A stretch of DNA of 64,000 nucleotides from an uncultured Schlesneria sp. (GTDB lineage Bacteria; Planctomycetota; Planctomycetia; Planctomycetales; Planctomycetaceae): the NCBI GenBank assembly GCA_903858935.1, contig CAIOKO010000180.1, positions 1 to 64,000 of the forward strand, given 5' to 3'. This document shows positions 43,605-52,629 of the stretch, piece by piece (position 1 is the stretch's first letter; every line of letters begins with the position of its first letter). A program made the translations under genes and the position numbers. The notes below the pieces were generated by a model. The model saw nothing but the letters and a program-made list of their open reading frames with translations, did not search any database and was not told the origin of the DNA.

Positions 43605-43848
43605 TGTCGGTGCTCGGTGCCCCCTTTATGGGGGCTGAAGTTCACGCCATATGGGACAGTATGATTGCCTGGCGATTCCCCTCGCGGGTTTGATGGCAAA
43701 ATCATCATTGATCGCCCCATGTGAATGTTGCGTCGATGAACTGCCGGATAAGATAATCGGTTCACAATTGCTCTGTTGGAGGCGGCCAATGCCATCGTGG
43801 CACGATTGGCGTCAATCATATGGGCATCGTGACTGAGAGAATATCTTC

Positions 43849-44799
43849 GTGCCGAGTCTTGACGTTCACCTCAATCGACTTCACCTCAAAAACCCAATTC
43901 TGGTTGCATCGGGAACATTTGGGTACGCCCGAGAAATGGTCGCGTACGCAGATTTCGCTCAATTGGGTGGGATTATCCCGAAAACCGTGACACCGTTACC
44001 ACGTCCTGGAAACCCGCCTCCAAGAACTGTTGAAACAACTTCCGGGCTGCTGAATTCGATTGGCTTGGATAACGACGGACTTGACGCATTCATTTCCAAA
44101 CATCTGACCGGTCTGCTCGGCTTGGGGACATCAATCATCGCGAATATCGCCGGTAAGAACACGAGCGAGTTTGTTGAGATGGCCCAAAAATTAAACGCCT
44201 ATCCCGAATTGTCGGCACTGGAACTGAATATCTCATGTCCGAACGTGTCGGGTGGAGTAGATTACGGAACAAACCCGAAGATGGCAGCAGAAGTCGTTTC
44301 TGCTGTGCGAAATGCGTGCGAACTTCCCATCATTGCCAAGCTGACCCCGAACGTCACCAGCGTTGTCGAAATTGCAATTGCGGCAAGCGAAGCAGGCGCT
44401 GACGCACTATCACTGGTAAATACGTTTCAGGGGCTAGCGGTCGACTGGCGCAAGCGGAAACCGATCCTCGGAAACGGAATTGGTGGCCTGAGTGGCCCCG
44501 CAATCAAGCCCCTTGCGCTACGTATCGTCTGGCAGGTTGCACAGGCCATTAAGACCCCGATCATCGGTATTGGCGGAATCCAATCAATTGACGACGTTAT
44601 GGATTTTTTGATCTGCGGGGCGACCGCCGTCCAGGTTGGAACTGCAAACTTTTATAACCCAACCCTTGCAACAAATCTGGTCTCCGAATTGGAGTCGATT
44701 TTAGAAATTGAAGGCTGCGAATCGGTCCGCGATCTGGTCGGCACGATTCAGCCCTCAACCGTGGCAAAAATGGCGGCAGCGGCTTGTGCAACGACGTGA
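43849..44799 (+). CDS. pyrD: Dihydroorotate dehydrogenase, class 1
   Basis: A 316-residue TIM-barrel FMN enzyme of pyrimidine synthesis that oxidises dihydroorotate to orotate. It has the class 1 features: ASGTFGYA at the start, [17 protein letters not shown] with the catalytic Cys in the active-site loop, and [10 protein letters not shown] plus AVQVGTANF in the FMN phosphate site. Cysteine (not serine) as base and a soluble protein without N-terminal membrane helices mark class 1; the 1B type (NAD, with PyrK) is likely, though no pyrK is in the window. GTG start. Confidence 0.93.
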   Translation: MPSLDVHLNRLHLKNPILVASGTFGYAREMVAYADFAQLGGIIPKTVTPLPRPGNPPPRTVETTSGLLNSIGLDNDGLDAFISKHLTGLLGLGTSIIANIAGKNTSEFVEMAQKLNAYPELSALELNISCPNVSGGVDYGTNPKMAAEVVSAVRNACELPIIAKLTPNVTSVVEIAIAASEAGADALSLVNTFQGLAVDWRKRKPILGNGIGGLSGPAIKPLALRIVWQVAQAIKTPIIGIGGIQSIDDVMDFLICGATAVQVGTANFYNPTLATNLVSELESILEIEGCESVRDLVGTIQPSTVAKMAAAACATT

Positions 44800-44982
44800 A
44801 TCGAGGCACGACATTTTAGACAGAAGTGCATGTGAGCGACTTGCCAGTTTTCCCCTCGTTTGCGCGGCCATCTAAAGTTTCCAAGTGTTCCAGCTCTGCA
44901 AATACCTGTTTGCGTCGCTACAATAGAAGCGAGCTGGATTCTCAAGTTCATCGAACTGCTACGCTGTGGAAATCCGTCACGC

Positions 44983-46383
44983 ATGACCGACATCAGTGCT
45001 CATCAAAAAAGCGATTTCACCGAACACACGGCATTCGAAGTCACCTCGAAGACATCGGAATCTCGTGTAGGCAGCGGAATCGATTACGAACGATTTCTCG
45101 ACTGCGTTCATTGCGGACTCTGCACTGCTTCTTGCCCGACGTATCTGGAAACGGGCAACGAAAACGACAGTCCGCGGGGCCGAATCTATCTTATGCGAGC
45201 TGTCACCGACGGTCGGCTCGAATTAACAGAGACGGTCAAGGGACATCTGGACCTTTGTCTTGACTGTCGCAGTTGCGAAACGGCTTGCCCTTCGGGTGTT
45301 CAATACGGCAGACTGATTGAACCATTTCGGGTCGAGATGCAGCAGAAGTCGAAAGAATCCAGCGGCGGACAGAATCGGGATTGGTTTCAAAAATGGATTC
45401 TTTACGGTTTGTTTCCGTATCCGAATCGACTCCGTTGGGCACTCGCACCTGCGAAGCTGATGCAAACTCTGAAACTGGACCAATTCGCCGAGAGAATGGG
45501 GCTGACAAAACTGCTTCCGGAACGCCTTCGCCGGATGCAGCGACTATTGCCGCCGTTGAAGGCTCGCGAACCGCAACTCCCTGAGTTCTTGCCTGCGATC
45601 GGTCCAAAGCGAGCTCGGGTTGCCCTGTTCACGGGTTGCGTCGCCGACGCTATGTTTCATCACGTTAACTGGGCGACGGCAAGAGTCCTGCAAGCAAACG
45701 GTTGCGACGTCGTTATTCCCCGAAATCAGGCATGTTGTGGAGCGATTCATTATCACAGCGGGGCTGGTGGTCCCGCCTTAGAATTGGCTCGAACAAATGC
45801 CGATGTGTTTCATTTGAATGATGTCGACGCAATTATCGTCAATGTCGCGGGATGTGGATCGATGCTTAAGGACTATGGACACATCGCGTCTGAATTGGCT
45901 TCACAAGACAAGTCAACGTCGACTTCTTTAAACAAATTCGCAGGAAAAGTGAAAGACGTTTCCGAGTTTCTCGCAGCCCTCGGACCAGTTGCCCCTCGCG
46001 GAGAAGTCCGGTTAAAAGCCACATACCACGATGCATGTCATCTATGCCACGCACAAAAGATCCGCGAGCAACCGCGAGACTTGCTCAGCCTTGTTCCTGG
46101 ACTCGAACTCGTTCCGCTTGCCGAATCAGAAATTTGTTGTGGTGCGGCCGGTAGCTATAACCTGACTGAAGGCAAAATGGCTGACCAGTTAGCGAATCGA
46201 AAACTCAAAAATATCCTGGCGACCGGTGCTGAGTCTGTCATCATGGGAAATGCAGGCTGTTCTTTACAAATTCAGGCGGCTCTGCGTCAGGCGGGAAGTT
46301 CAATTTGGGTCGCGCATCCGATGGAAATCCTTGACCTCAGCTATTCTGGACGCGACTGGCGAACCGCAAAGTCATCGAAATGA
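44983..46383 (+). CDS. glcF: Glycolate/lactate oxidase iron-sulfur subunit (GlcF-like)
   Basis: A 466-residue protein. Two 4Fe-4S ferredoxin motifs open it: CVHCGLCTASCP (from Cys41) and CLDCRSCETACP (from Cys92). Then two CCG-type cysteine-rich domains: FTGCVADAMFHHVNW with QACCGAIHYHSG, and YHDACHLCHAQKI with SEICCGAAGSYNL, ending with GNAGCSLQIQ. This order is that of GlcF, which passes electrons from the flavoprotein GlcD/GlcE to quinones. No glcD or glcE gene is nearby, so the partner is elsewhere or the role differs (LutA-type). ATG 44983 is chosen; an upstream TTG frame extension is not conserved. Confidence 0.88.
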   Translation: MTDISAHQKSDFTEHTAFEVTSKTSESRVGSGIDYERFLDCVHCGLCTASCPTYLETGNENDSPRGRIYLMRAVTDGRLELTETVKGHLDLCLDCRSCETACPSGVQYGRLIEPFRVEMQQKSKESSGGQNRDWFQKWILYGLFPYPNRLRWALAPAKLMQTLKLDQFAERMGLTKLLPERLRRMQRLLPPLKAREPQLPEFLPAIGPKRARVALFTGCVADAMFHHVNWATARVLQANGCDVVIPRNQACCGAIHYHSGAGGPALELARTNADVFHLNDVDAIIVNVAGCGSMLKDYGHIASELASQDKSTSTSLNKFAGKVKDVSEFLAALGPVAPRGEVRLKATYHDACHLCHAQKIREQPRDLLSLVPGLELVPLAESEICCGAAGSYNLTEGKMADQLANRKLKNILATGAESVIMGNAGCSLQIQAALRQAGSSIWVAHPMEILDLSYSGRDWRTAKSSK

Positions 46384-46544
46384 TAAACGCCCGATAGCTC
46401 TCAAAGAGGCGTTAAGCTGGGAAGGATATCAGCGATCTTTCTAAGTTCAACGATTATTCTCAAAATCGCGGGCGCACGACGTCGATTCATATTCGACGGT
46501 GGCGTCTTCGGCTTGTGAACTGCATTTCAATGCGAGCGGACAAA

Positions 46545-46931
46545 ATGGCTGACCCAAACATCATGTTGACGATTGATAACATCGCACATGAAGTGCTGAT
46601 GTGGATTGGATTTGGTACGGTCGTTGGACTGTCGGCAAAAGGTCTGATGCCTGGTCGCGATCCTGGAGGTGCCATTGGAACGATGCTGATGGGGATTGTC
46701 GGAAGCTTGATCGGTTGCAGTGTTTTATTGCTGTTTGACACGAGCTTCAAAATTACTCCCATCAGTCCCATTGGTTTCGTCGCAGGAACTGTTGGTGCTT
46801 TTTTGCTCCTGTTCTTCTTCAGACTGCTGTCGAATTCCTATGTCGTGGAAGCTGTCGACGGACGGGTCGCTGGAACACCAGGTACGACTGTGACATCTTA
46901 CTACCGCCGACGAAACCGTCGCGCGGCTTGA
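46545..46931 (+). CDS. GlsB/YeaQ-type (transglycosylase-associated) small membrane protein
   Basis: A 128-residue membrane protein with three helices: about residues 13-32 (HEVLMWIGFGTVVGLSAKGL), 40-62 (GGAIGTMLMGIVGSLIGCSV) and 77-97, followed by a polar basic tail. The GLMPGRDPGGAIGTMLMGIVGS pattern is the hallmark of the transglycosylase-associated protein family. Function in the envelope unclear; often stress-induced. Start may be 46545 or 46530; in-frame GTG at 46515 is also possible. Confidence 0.75.
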   Translation: MADPNIMLTIDNIAHEVLMWIGFGTVVGLSAKGLMPGRDPGGAIGTMLMGIVGSLIGCSVLLLFDTSFKITPISPIGFVAGTVGAFLLLFFFRLLSNSYVVEAVDGRVAGTPGTTVTSYYRRRNRRAA

Positions 46932-47124
46932 ACTGGATATTTCATCGGCATTGTCGCGCAATCGAGGATCTCGTTTTGTTGTCCCTTGTTTGCGGGCTGA
47001 GCTATCAAGACAATGGGATTCTGGCGATATCGACGCAATGTTTTATTAAAAAACGCTGTTTTGAATCGCACTGATACGAGCAATCTGGATCAACGTTTTG
47101 GTCTGTTAAGCAAAGTCCTTGTGG

Positions 47125-47973
47125 CTATTGCAAAGAAATGATCGGTTCGAGCTTTCCATCCGCAGTGTTGCGATAAACGGCCTTCGTATGTGGGTCGACG
47201 ATTAGCAACTCGCCCTTCCACCACGCCAGCCCAACCGGATTTTTTAACGGCTCGCCTGCGATGAACGCCTCAGGCTTCTCGCCTTGCTTAATCTTCCAGA
47301 TCGTTTTCGCATATCCATCCGCGACAAAGGCTTCGCTCTGTTTGCCAAGTACAATATGGTGCTGGAACTGAAACGGACGTCCTTCGACAATCACATCACG
47401 TTGCTTGCCATCGGGCGATAGCCTGATAACTGCATCCTTGCCATGTGACACAACCCACACCCTTCCCTCCTCGTCAATCGCCATCCCGCGTGGTGCGGTG
47501 ACTTCTGCAATAATTTCTGGAGTTCCCCCTCCTGCAGGAATCTTGACGATTCGCTGAATTTCAATGTCGCCTGCGAAAATTGATCCATCTTTCGCGACGG
47601 CCAGTGACATCGGAATCCCGACCCCTCCCTTTGTCAGTGGCTGGGGCTGATTGGCATCATCAAATCGGTAGATCTCACGAGTGCTCGAATCACCCGCAAG
47701 CAACTTTCCCTGGTGATCAATTGCCAGGCAGCGGACCGCATTCAGCGGAGTTCGAAATTTTTTGGAGCCTTGGAAATAGATCGACCACTTTCCATCGGAA
47801 TATTTCCAGACGCCGGGAAGATCTCGATCGGCAACATAGATTGTGCCGTCTTCCGCGACTGCGGCTGCTAAGGGATACAGCATTCCATCGGCGGCTTGGC
47901 TACGGCGAACCGAACCAAACAACAGAATAAACCCCACAAGCCAGGCAGACATGAAAAGGCGTGTCATCGACAT
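47125..47973 (-). CDS. Secreted NHL/SMP-30-type beta-propeller protein
   Basis: A 282-residue exported protein. Start at 47973 (MSMTRLFMSAWLVGFILLFG) gives a signal peptide ending near SQAADG; an earlier frame extension is open to 48066 but not conserved in appearance. The mature part has six blades of NHL type with the pattern DG.(I/V)(Y/W)V.(D) (VAEDGTIYVADRD, VAKDGSIFAGDIE, IDEEGRVWVVSH, LLIVDPHTKAVYR). Related to gluconolactonase/SMP-30 enzymes and NHL binding modules; no clear catalytic metal site, so ligand or enzyme role is uncertain. Divergent from the ribokinase gene. Confidence 0.8.
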   Translation of the reverse strand: MSMTRLFMSAWLVGFILLFGSVRRSQAADGMLYPLAAAVAEDGTIYVADRDLPGVWKYSDGKWSIYFQGSKKFRTPLNAVRCLAIDHQGKLLAGDSSTREIYRFDDANQPQPLTKGGVGIPMSLAVAKDGSIFAGDIEIQRIVKIPAGGGTPEIIAEVTAPRGMAIDEEGRVWVVSHGKDAVIRLSPDGKQRDVIVEGRPFQFQHHIVLGKQSEAFVADGYAKTIWKIKQGEKPEAFIAGEPLKNPVGLAWWKGELLIVDPHTKAVYRNTADGKLEPIISLQ

Positions 47974-48165
47974 TATGAAGCAATCCGAAATCAATGCAGA
48001 AATTAAAACAGAGCGTTCCCTGATTATAGCGATTGTGTTTGTCAGGATGCCATTCGGCTGGCACATTCTGGCTCATTTAACTGTCAACTGTTGATTCCGA
48101 ATCGCGATTAAATCAGAGTGTTTCAAACCATTTCGATTCAGCAGAAAATAGAAGCCCGTCATTTT

Positions 48166-49128
48166 ATGTCAAATGAAAAGCCGAATACGAGTTTGCGTCC
48201 ACAAATCGTCGTAGTGGGATCGATCAATATGGACCTCGTGGCTCGAATGGATCGGTTACCGAAACCAGGGGAAACGGTCACGGGCGAAACGTTTCAAACG
48301 ATTTCGGGTGGCAAGGGGGCAAATCAAGCTGTGGCCGCAGCTCGTTTAGGCGCCCATACCAAAATGATAGGACGGCTAGGGGACGATTCTTTTGGGGTCA
48401 CATTACGAAAAGATTTGAACTCAGCGGGTGTTGATACGAATCACATCCTGGAGACCCCCGGGGTTTCAAGTGGAGTTGCGCTGATCGGTGTTGAGCAATC
48501 AGGTGCCAATGCAATAACAGTTATTCCCGCTGCAAACGGCCGGTTGACAGCTGATGACGTGAATTCATTTCAGGAGATAATTTCGACCGCTAACGCATTG
48601 ATCGTACAATTAGAGACGCCGATCGAAACTGTCGCAGCGGCGATTCAAGTCGCCAAAAAGTACGGTGTTTTGACGATTCTCGACCCTGCACCCGCGCCAA
48701 AGGGACCGCTGCCTCAAGAATTAATGACTGTCGATATCCTCAGTCCGAACCAGTCCGAAGCCGAGGCGTTGACTGGTATTCCCGTTATCGATTGGGATTC
48801 TGCGAAACTTGCAGCAGCGGAGATGAAAAGGCTGGGGGCAAACGCTGTCGTTTTGAAAATGGGAGCACTCGGCGCACTGGTTTATGCTCAAGACGGTTCG
48901 ATTCATCAGATCACTGCTGGCGAAGCCGAAATCGTGGACACAACGGCTGCAGGGGATGCGTTTACGGCAGCGATGACAGTCGCATTGTGCGAAGGGCAAT
49001 CGCTCAAGAATGCGGCTCATTTTGGATCTCTTGCCGGGACCTTGGCTTGCACTCGATTTGGAGCTCAACCGGCAATGCCGACTCGTGATGAAATCAAGGC
49101 ATGGGCTGATTCTCACCCTTCATTCTGA
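48166..49128 (+). CDS. rbsK: Ribokinase
   Basis: A 320-residue PfkB-family sugar kinase phosphorylating ribose at O5. Motifs: VVVGSINMDLVARMDRLPKP at the N-terminus, GGKGANQAVAAARLG (PfkB signature 1), the K+/ribose loop, and the catalytic-site segment DTTAAGDAFTAAMT with the base Asp. Length and order are exactly those of RbsK. ATG 48166 chosen (MSNEKPNTSL); no transporter genes are nearby. Convergent with the NtrC-type regulator. Confidence 0.9.
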   Translation: MSNEKPNTSLRPQIVVVGSINMDLVARMDRLPKPGETVTGETFQTISGGKGANQAVAAARLGAHTKMIGRLGDDSFGVTLRKDLNSAGVDTNHILETPGVSSGVALIGVEQSGANAITVIPAANGRLTADDVNSFQEIISTANALIVQLETPIETVAAAIQVAKKYGVLTILDPAPAPKGPLPQELMTVDILSPNQSEAEALTGIPVIDWDSAKLAAAEMKRLGANAVVLKMGALGALVYAQDGSIHQITAGEAEIVDTTAAGDAFTAAMTVALCEGQSLKNAAHFGSLAGTLACTRFGAQPAMPTRDEIKAWADSHPSF

Positions 49129-49227
49129 CCGATGTATTGAATCAGCTGAATTGAAGCCCGATGACTTTTCGGACGAACTGACAATAGCCGATCTGGCCGC
49201 ATGACCGCCCGGTTTCAACAGTGGACT

Positions 49228-50556
49228 CTATTTCGTAGCAAGTCCAAGACGCTCTAATAATCGATAAAGCTTCCGTCTGTGAACTCCAAGCATTCGCGCG
49301 GCTTGGGATTTGTTCCACTGGCATTTTTGAAGGACATCCATAACGTGAGTCCGTTCCATTGACTCCAGATTTGCGTCGCCGGGAACTGCTGTCCGCGCCT
49401 CGGGATCATTGGTCGAATTCACGATTTCCGAAGGAAGATCATCAATTGTCACAATGTTACCTTCGGCGAGGATCTTCGCGCGTTCGAGGACGTTCTTGAG
49501 TTGTCGAACGTTTCCATGCCAGCGGTATTGGGTCAGTATCAATTCAGCGCCCGCTTCGATACTCCATTCATCGGGCAAGAAGTAACGGATGAGTAATGGG
49601 ATATCCGATGCGTGATCCCGAAGTGAAGGCAATGTAATTGCCATTACATTAATCCGGTAAAGAAGGTCTTCCCGAAATCGCTGCTCGCGAACTTCTTTTA
49701 CAAGATCCCGATTTGTTGCGGCGATAATGCGGACATCAACTCGACGCTCTTGCGTCGCCCCAACTCTTCGAAGTGATCCGTCTTCAAGAACTCGCAATAG
49801 TTTTGGTTGCAGGCTTGGTGGAAGTTCGCCGATTTCATCGATGAACAGTGTTCCTTGATCAGCGATCTCAAAAAGACCCGGCCTGGACTTCACCGCCCCG
49901 GTAAAAGCCCCTTTCTCGTGGCCGAACAATTCGCTTTCAACCAGCTGTTCTGATAAGGCTGCACAGTTCACTATCACAAACGGTTGATCGACACGCCGAC
50001 TCGTCTGCTGGATCGCGAGTGCGGTCAGTTCTTTTCCCGTTCCGGTTTCACCCTGAATGAGAACGGGCGCATCCGTTGGGCCTACCCTGGCAATCAGGCG
50101 ATAGACTTCGCGCATCTCTGGTGATTCGCCGATCAGGACAGGCGTAGGACGATTTCGTTCGGCAACGGTTTTCCATCGTATCCCATCACGTCGCAAACGA
50201 CCCCGCTCAGCCGCTTTGACACACCTTTCCTCCAACGCAGCCAGAGGAAACGGCTTTGAGAGATAATCACATGCCCCCCGTTTCATGGCCTCAACCGCAG
50301 TTTCGACCGTGGCTTCACCCGTGAGGATGATCACTTCGATTTCATCCGATTTATTGCGAAGATCTTGCAGCAGATCGATTCCAGAAAGATCAGGCAGGTT
50401 CGCATCGAGGATTGCCACGTCGAATTGTCGTTGCCGAACTAGCTCCAACGCAGATCGGCTATCTGCGGCTTCGGCAACACGGTGGCCTTTGCGCACCATC
50501 CACTTGCAAGCGATGGTACGGAATTCGTCGTCGTCTTCAACAATCAAAAGTTCCAT
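49228..50556 (-). CDS. NtrC-type sigma-54 response regulator
   Basis: A 442-residue regulator in three parts: receiver domain 1-115 with the phosphorylated Asp51 in VAILDANLPD; AAA+ sigma-54 activation domain about 140-370 with Walker A GETGTGKE, the sigma-54 contact loop GAFTGA, and DEIGELP; and a Fis-type HTH at the C-terminus (QAARMLGVHRRKLYRLLER). Start at 50556 (MELLIVEDDDEF). It is divergent from the cbb3 oxidase operon, and a sigma-54 promoter lies between them; the matching kinase is probably that at 59007-60467. It would thus activate oxidase expression, perhaps under low oxygen. Confidence 0.92.
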   Translation of the reverse strand: MELLIVEDDDEFRTIACKWMVRKGHRVAEAADSRSALELVRQRQFDVAILDANLPDLSGIDLLQDLRNKSDEIEVIILTGEATVETAVEAMKRGACDYLSKPFPLAALEERCVKAAERGRLRRDGIRWKTVAERNRPTPVLIGESPEMREVYRLIARVGPTDAPVLIQGETGTGKELTALAIQQTSRRVDQPFVIVNCAALSEQLVESELFGHEKGAFTGAVKSRPGLFEIADQGTLFIDEIGELPPSLQPKLLRVLEDGSLRRVGATQERRVDVRIIAATNRDLVKEVREQRFREDLLYRINVMAITLPSLRDHASDIPLLIRYFLPDEWSIEAGAELILTQYRWHGNVRQLKNVLERAKILAEGNIVTIDDLPSEIVNSTNDPEARTAVPGDANLESMERTHVMDVLQKCQWNKSQAARMLGVHRRKLYRLLERLGLATK

Positions 50557-50701
50557 ATTCTGATTGTGACAAATCCGCACACATTCCGCACGTGTCGTGA
50601 CAGGGACGCACACCGGCGTTCCCATTTCGTTAATTCATATTCAATGACCGTTTTCCCTGAATTTCGGCCTTGAAACGTATCATTTAACGCTGCGACCCAA
50701 T

Positions 50702-50717
50702 TGGCATTCGAATTGCA
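50702..50717 (+). promoter_or_regulatory. Sigma-54 promoter of the cytochrome oxidase operon
   Basis: TGGCATTCGAATTGCA: GG of the -24 element (50703-50704) and GC of the -12 element (50715-50716) are exactly spaced, matching TGGCA-N6-TTGCA of the consensus. Start of transcription is expected near 50728. The next gene starts at 50831. A sigma-54 activator gene lies immediately divergent. A small hairpin CAGGC-GGGA-GCCTG (50753-50766) lies in the leader. Confidence 0.85.
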
Positions 50718-50830
50718 AAAGGATTCAACCAGCAGTGATTTCGCAGACGAGTCAGGCGGGAGCCTGCTTTTCTGGTTTTGAAAAGACAGTCACTGCATAA
50801 CCTTGGTATCGGTCTCCTTGGGAGAGTAAT

Positions 50831-51850
50831 GTGCTTCATCCGGATCGATGGATGTCTCTGTGCGGCGCGCTGGCGCTGGTGTGTGTGATCGGTTGTCATC
50901 GATCTGAGCCGCCTCAATTCGTGATCAGCGAAACGGCAAAAGACTTGTCGGCTGAATTGCAGCAGGCAGTGCAGGCCGAAATGCAAAAACAAACCGGAAC
51001 GTTTCTCAAGCCGAAAATGTTGATTTCTGATGGAGATAGCCACCAGGATCTCGGTCGCGGTCAAGCGGTCTATCAGGAGCGTTGCGTGCAATGTCACGGG
51101 GTCAGCGGCGATGGCAACGGTCCTTCAGCAAAATATATGTACCCACGCCCCCGCGATTATCGAAAAGGGATTTTCAAATTCGCATCGACCCCCTACGGCT
51201 ATCGCCCGTTACGCGACGACCTGGTCCGCACGGTTCGGCAGGGGATTCGTGGTACTTCGATGCCTGGATTCAACCTGTTGCCAGAAGCTGATGTGCAGTC
51301 GGTCGTCGACTACGTACTGACTTTAGGACGCCGGGGTGAGTTAGAGCGGCAGGTGATTGACATGGCCGATTCGGACAGCGCTGTGAATTCCGACGAGGTG
51401 AAAAGCGACTTGATTCCTGCAGTGCTGACCCGTTGGTCAGAAGCCGAAGCTGCTGAGGTTCTTCCGGCATCGCCGCAACCGCGATTTACTCCTGAGTTTG
51501 TTGAACGGGGGAAGAAGGCGTTCCTGACTCGGGGCTGCTCGAAGTGCCATGGTGAGGATGGGCGAGGTCAGACCGCAGACAATCGCGGAGCCGATGCCTG
51601 GGGCTTTCAGACACGAGCGGCTGACCTGACCTCTGGCATGCTGCATGGCGGCAACAGGCCCATCGACATTTATCGCCGGATTTACAACGGAATCAACGGT
51701 ACCCCGATGCCCAGTTTCGCGAATGTTTTGAAAGAAGAACCGGAAACTGTCTGGGACCTGGTGGCGTACGTATTGTCTCTGACGGACAAGCGACGTCGTG
51801 GAGATATTCCGACTCCCGGTGCGATTAAGCCGTATGTCCCGGCGAAGTAG
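50831..51850 (+). CDS. Diheme cytochrome c lipoprotein
   Basis: A 339-residue exported cytochrome with two c-heme sites, CVQCH (85-89) and CSKCH (236-240). Each is in a cytochrome c domain; SMPGF and PMPSF supply the axial Met. The signal sequence ends in VIGC, a usable lipobox, so the protein is a lipoprotein. It starts the oxidase operon at GTG 50831 with GGGAG upstream. CcoP of cbb3 oxidases is normally a diheme cytochrome with a membrane anchor; none other exists in the operon apart from a 59-residue membrane stub at 55328. I infer that this protein supplies the heme-bearing half of CcoP or delivers electrons to the oxidase. Confidence 0.9.
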   Translation: MLHPDRWMSLCGALALVCVIGCHRSEPPQFVISETAKDLSAELQQAVQAEMQKQTGTFLKPKMLISDGDSHQDLGRGQAVYQERCVQCHGVSGDGNGPSAKYMYPRPRDYRKGIFKFASTPYGYRPLRDDLVRTVRQGIRGTSMPGFNLLPEADVQSVVDYVLTLGRRGELERQVIDMADSDSAVNSDEVKSDLIPAVLTRWSEAEAAEVLPASPQPRFTPEFVERGKKAFLTRGCSKCHGEDGRGQTADNRGADAWGFQTRAADLTSGMLHGGNRPIDIYRRIYNGINGTPMPSFANVLKEEPETVWDLVAYVLSLTDKRRRGDIPTPGAIKPYVPAK

Positions 51851-51883
51851 TTGTTCGTAATCTCGTTCAAAAGGACTATCTCT

Positions 51884-52540
51884 GTGACAGTCGACGCTCG
51901 CAAGGTTCAGGAACTGGAAGAACTCCGGACTCGGGTCAGGGAGCTTGAAACCCAGGTTGAAGCTGAAAAAACGGCCGGCCAATGGCCACCAAAAGGCTTC
52001 TACGCAGAATACTACGCTACAACCGGGTTCATTCTGGGAATGTTCGGTGCAGCAATGAGTTTGCTGGTCAACGTGATCGGTGCCCCGATTGCCAAAAAAA
52101 GTCCGCTGGAATTAATCCGCATCTACCTGACCTTTCCGCTTGGAGAGAAAGCTCTGGAGCTTGCGTCGGGCGTCAAAGACGTTTACGTCATCGGCGACGG
52201 CGTGATTCTGGCAATCGGTTGCTGCCTGTATCTTGGGACGGGAATGGTGCTTGGGATACCGTTCTTTGTGTCTCTGGTCTGGCTGACTGAAGGCAAGTCA
52301 GCCATCTATCGGTTGTTCATCGCAACGATCCTCGCCGCACTGTTGTGGGCCATCAATTTCTGGGGAATTCTTGCCTGGCTCCAGCCGTTATTGTTTGGCG
52401 GCAACTGGATCACAAACCCTGAATACTTGCCAAGCTGGGTTGCTCTGGTGACCCACTTGATCTTCGGATGGACTTTGGCGCTGCTTTATCCGTGGACCAA
52501 ATTCCAGCCCTACACACAGCCCACCAGTCACGAAACATAA
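51884..52540 (+). CDS. Membrane protein with N-terminal coiled coil, cbb3 operon
   Basis: A 218-residue protein starting at GTG 51884 with AAAAGGA upstream. Residues 1-32 form a coiled coil (ARKVQELEELRTRVRELETQ), then come about four membrane helices with ILGMFGAAMSLLVNVIGAP and AIGCCLYLGTGMVLGIPFFV, and a short C-terminal tail. I do not recognise a family. Constant position between the diheme cytochrome and ccoN suggests an assembly or subunit role. Note the downstream His-poor loops: no heme motif. Confidence 0.7.
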   Translation: MTVDARKVQELEELRTRVRELETQVEAEKTAGQWPPKGFYAEYYATTGFILGMFGAAMSLLVNVIGAPIAKKSPLELIRIYLTFPLGEKALELASGVKDVYVIGDGVILAIGCCLYLGTGMVLGIPFFVSLVWLTEGKSAIYRLFIATILAALLWAINFWGILAWLQPLLFGGNWITNPEYLPSWVALVTHLIFGWTLALLYPWTKFQPYTQPTSHET

Positions 52541-52629
52541 CGAACGACTTAAGGCAGATCTGGGACCAGAATTGTCAGGATCGATCGAACTAAATTCATG
52601 GAAATGAAACGACTATCAGGAATTTTCGC

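Noticed and set aside
46386-46420. Terminator AACGCC...GGCGTT after the GlcF-like gene
   Set aside because: Loop of about 14 bases and no T-run; too weak.
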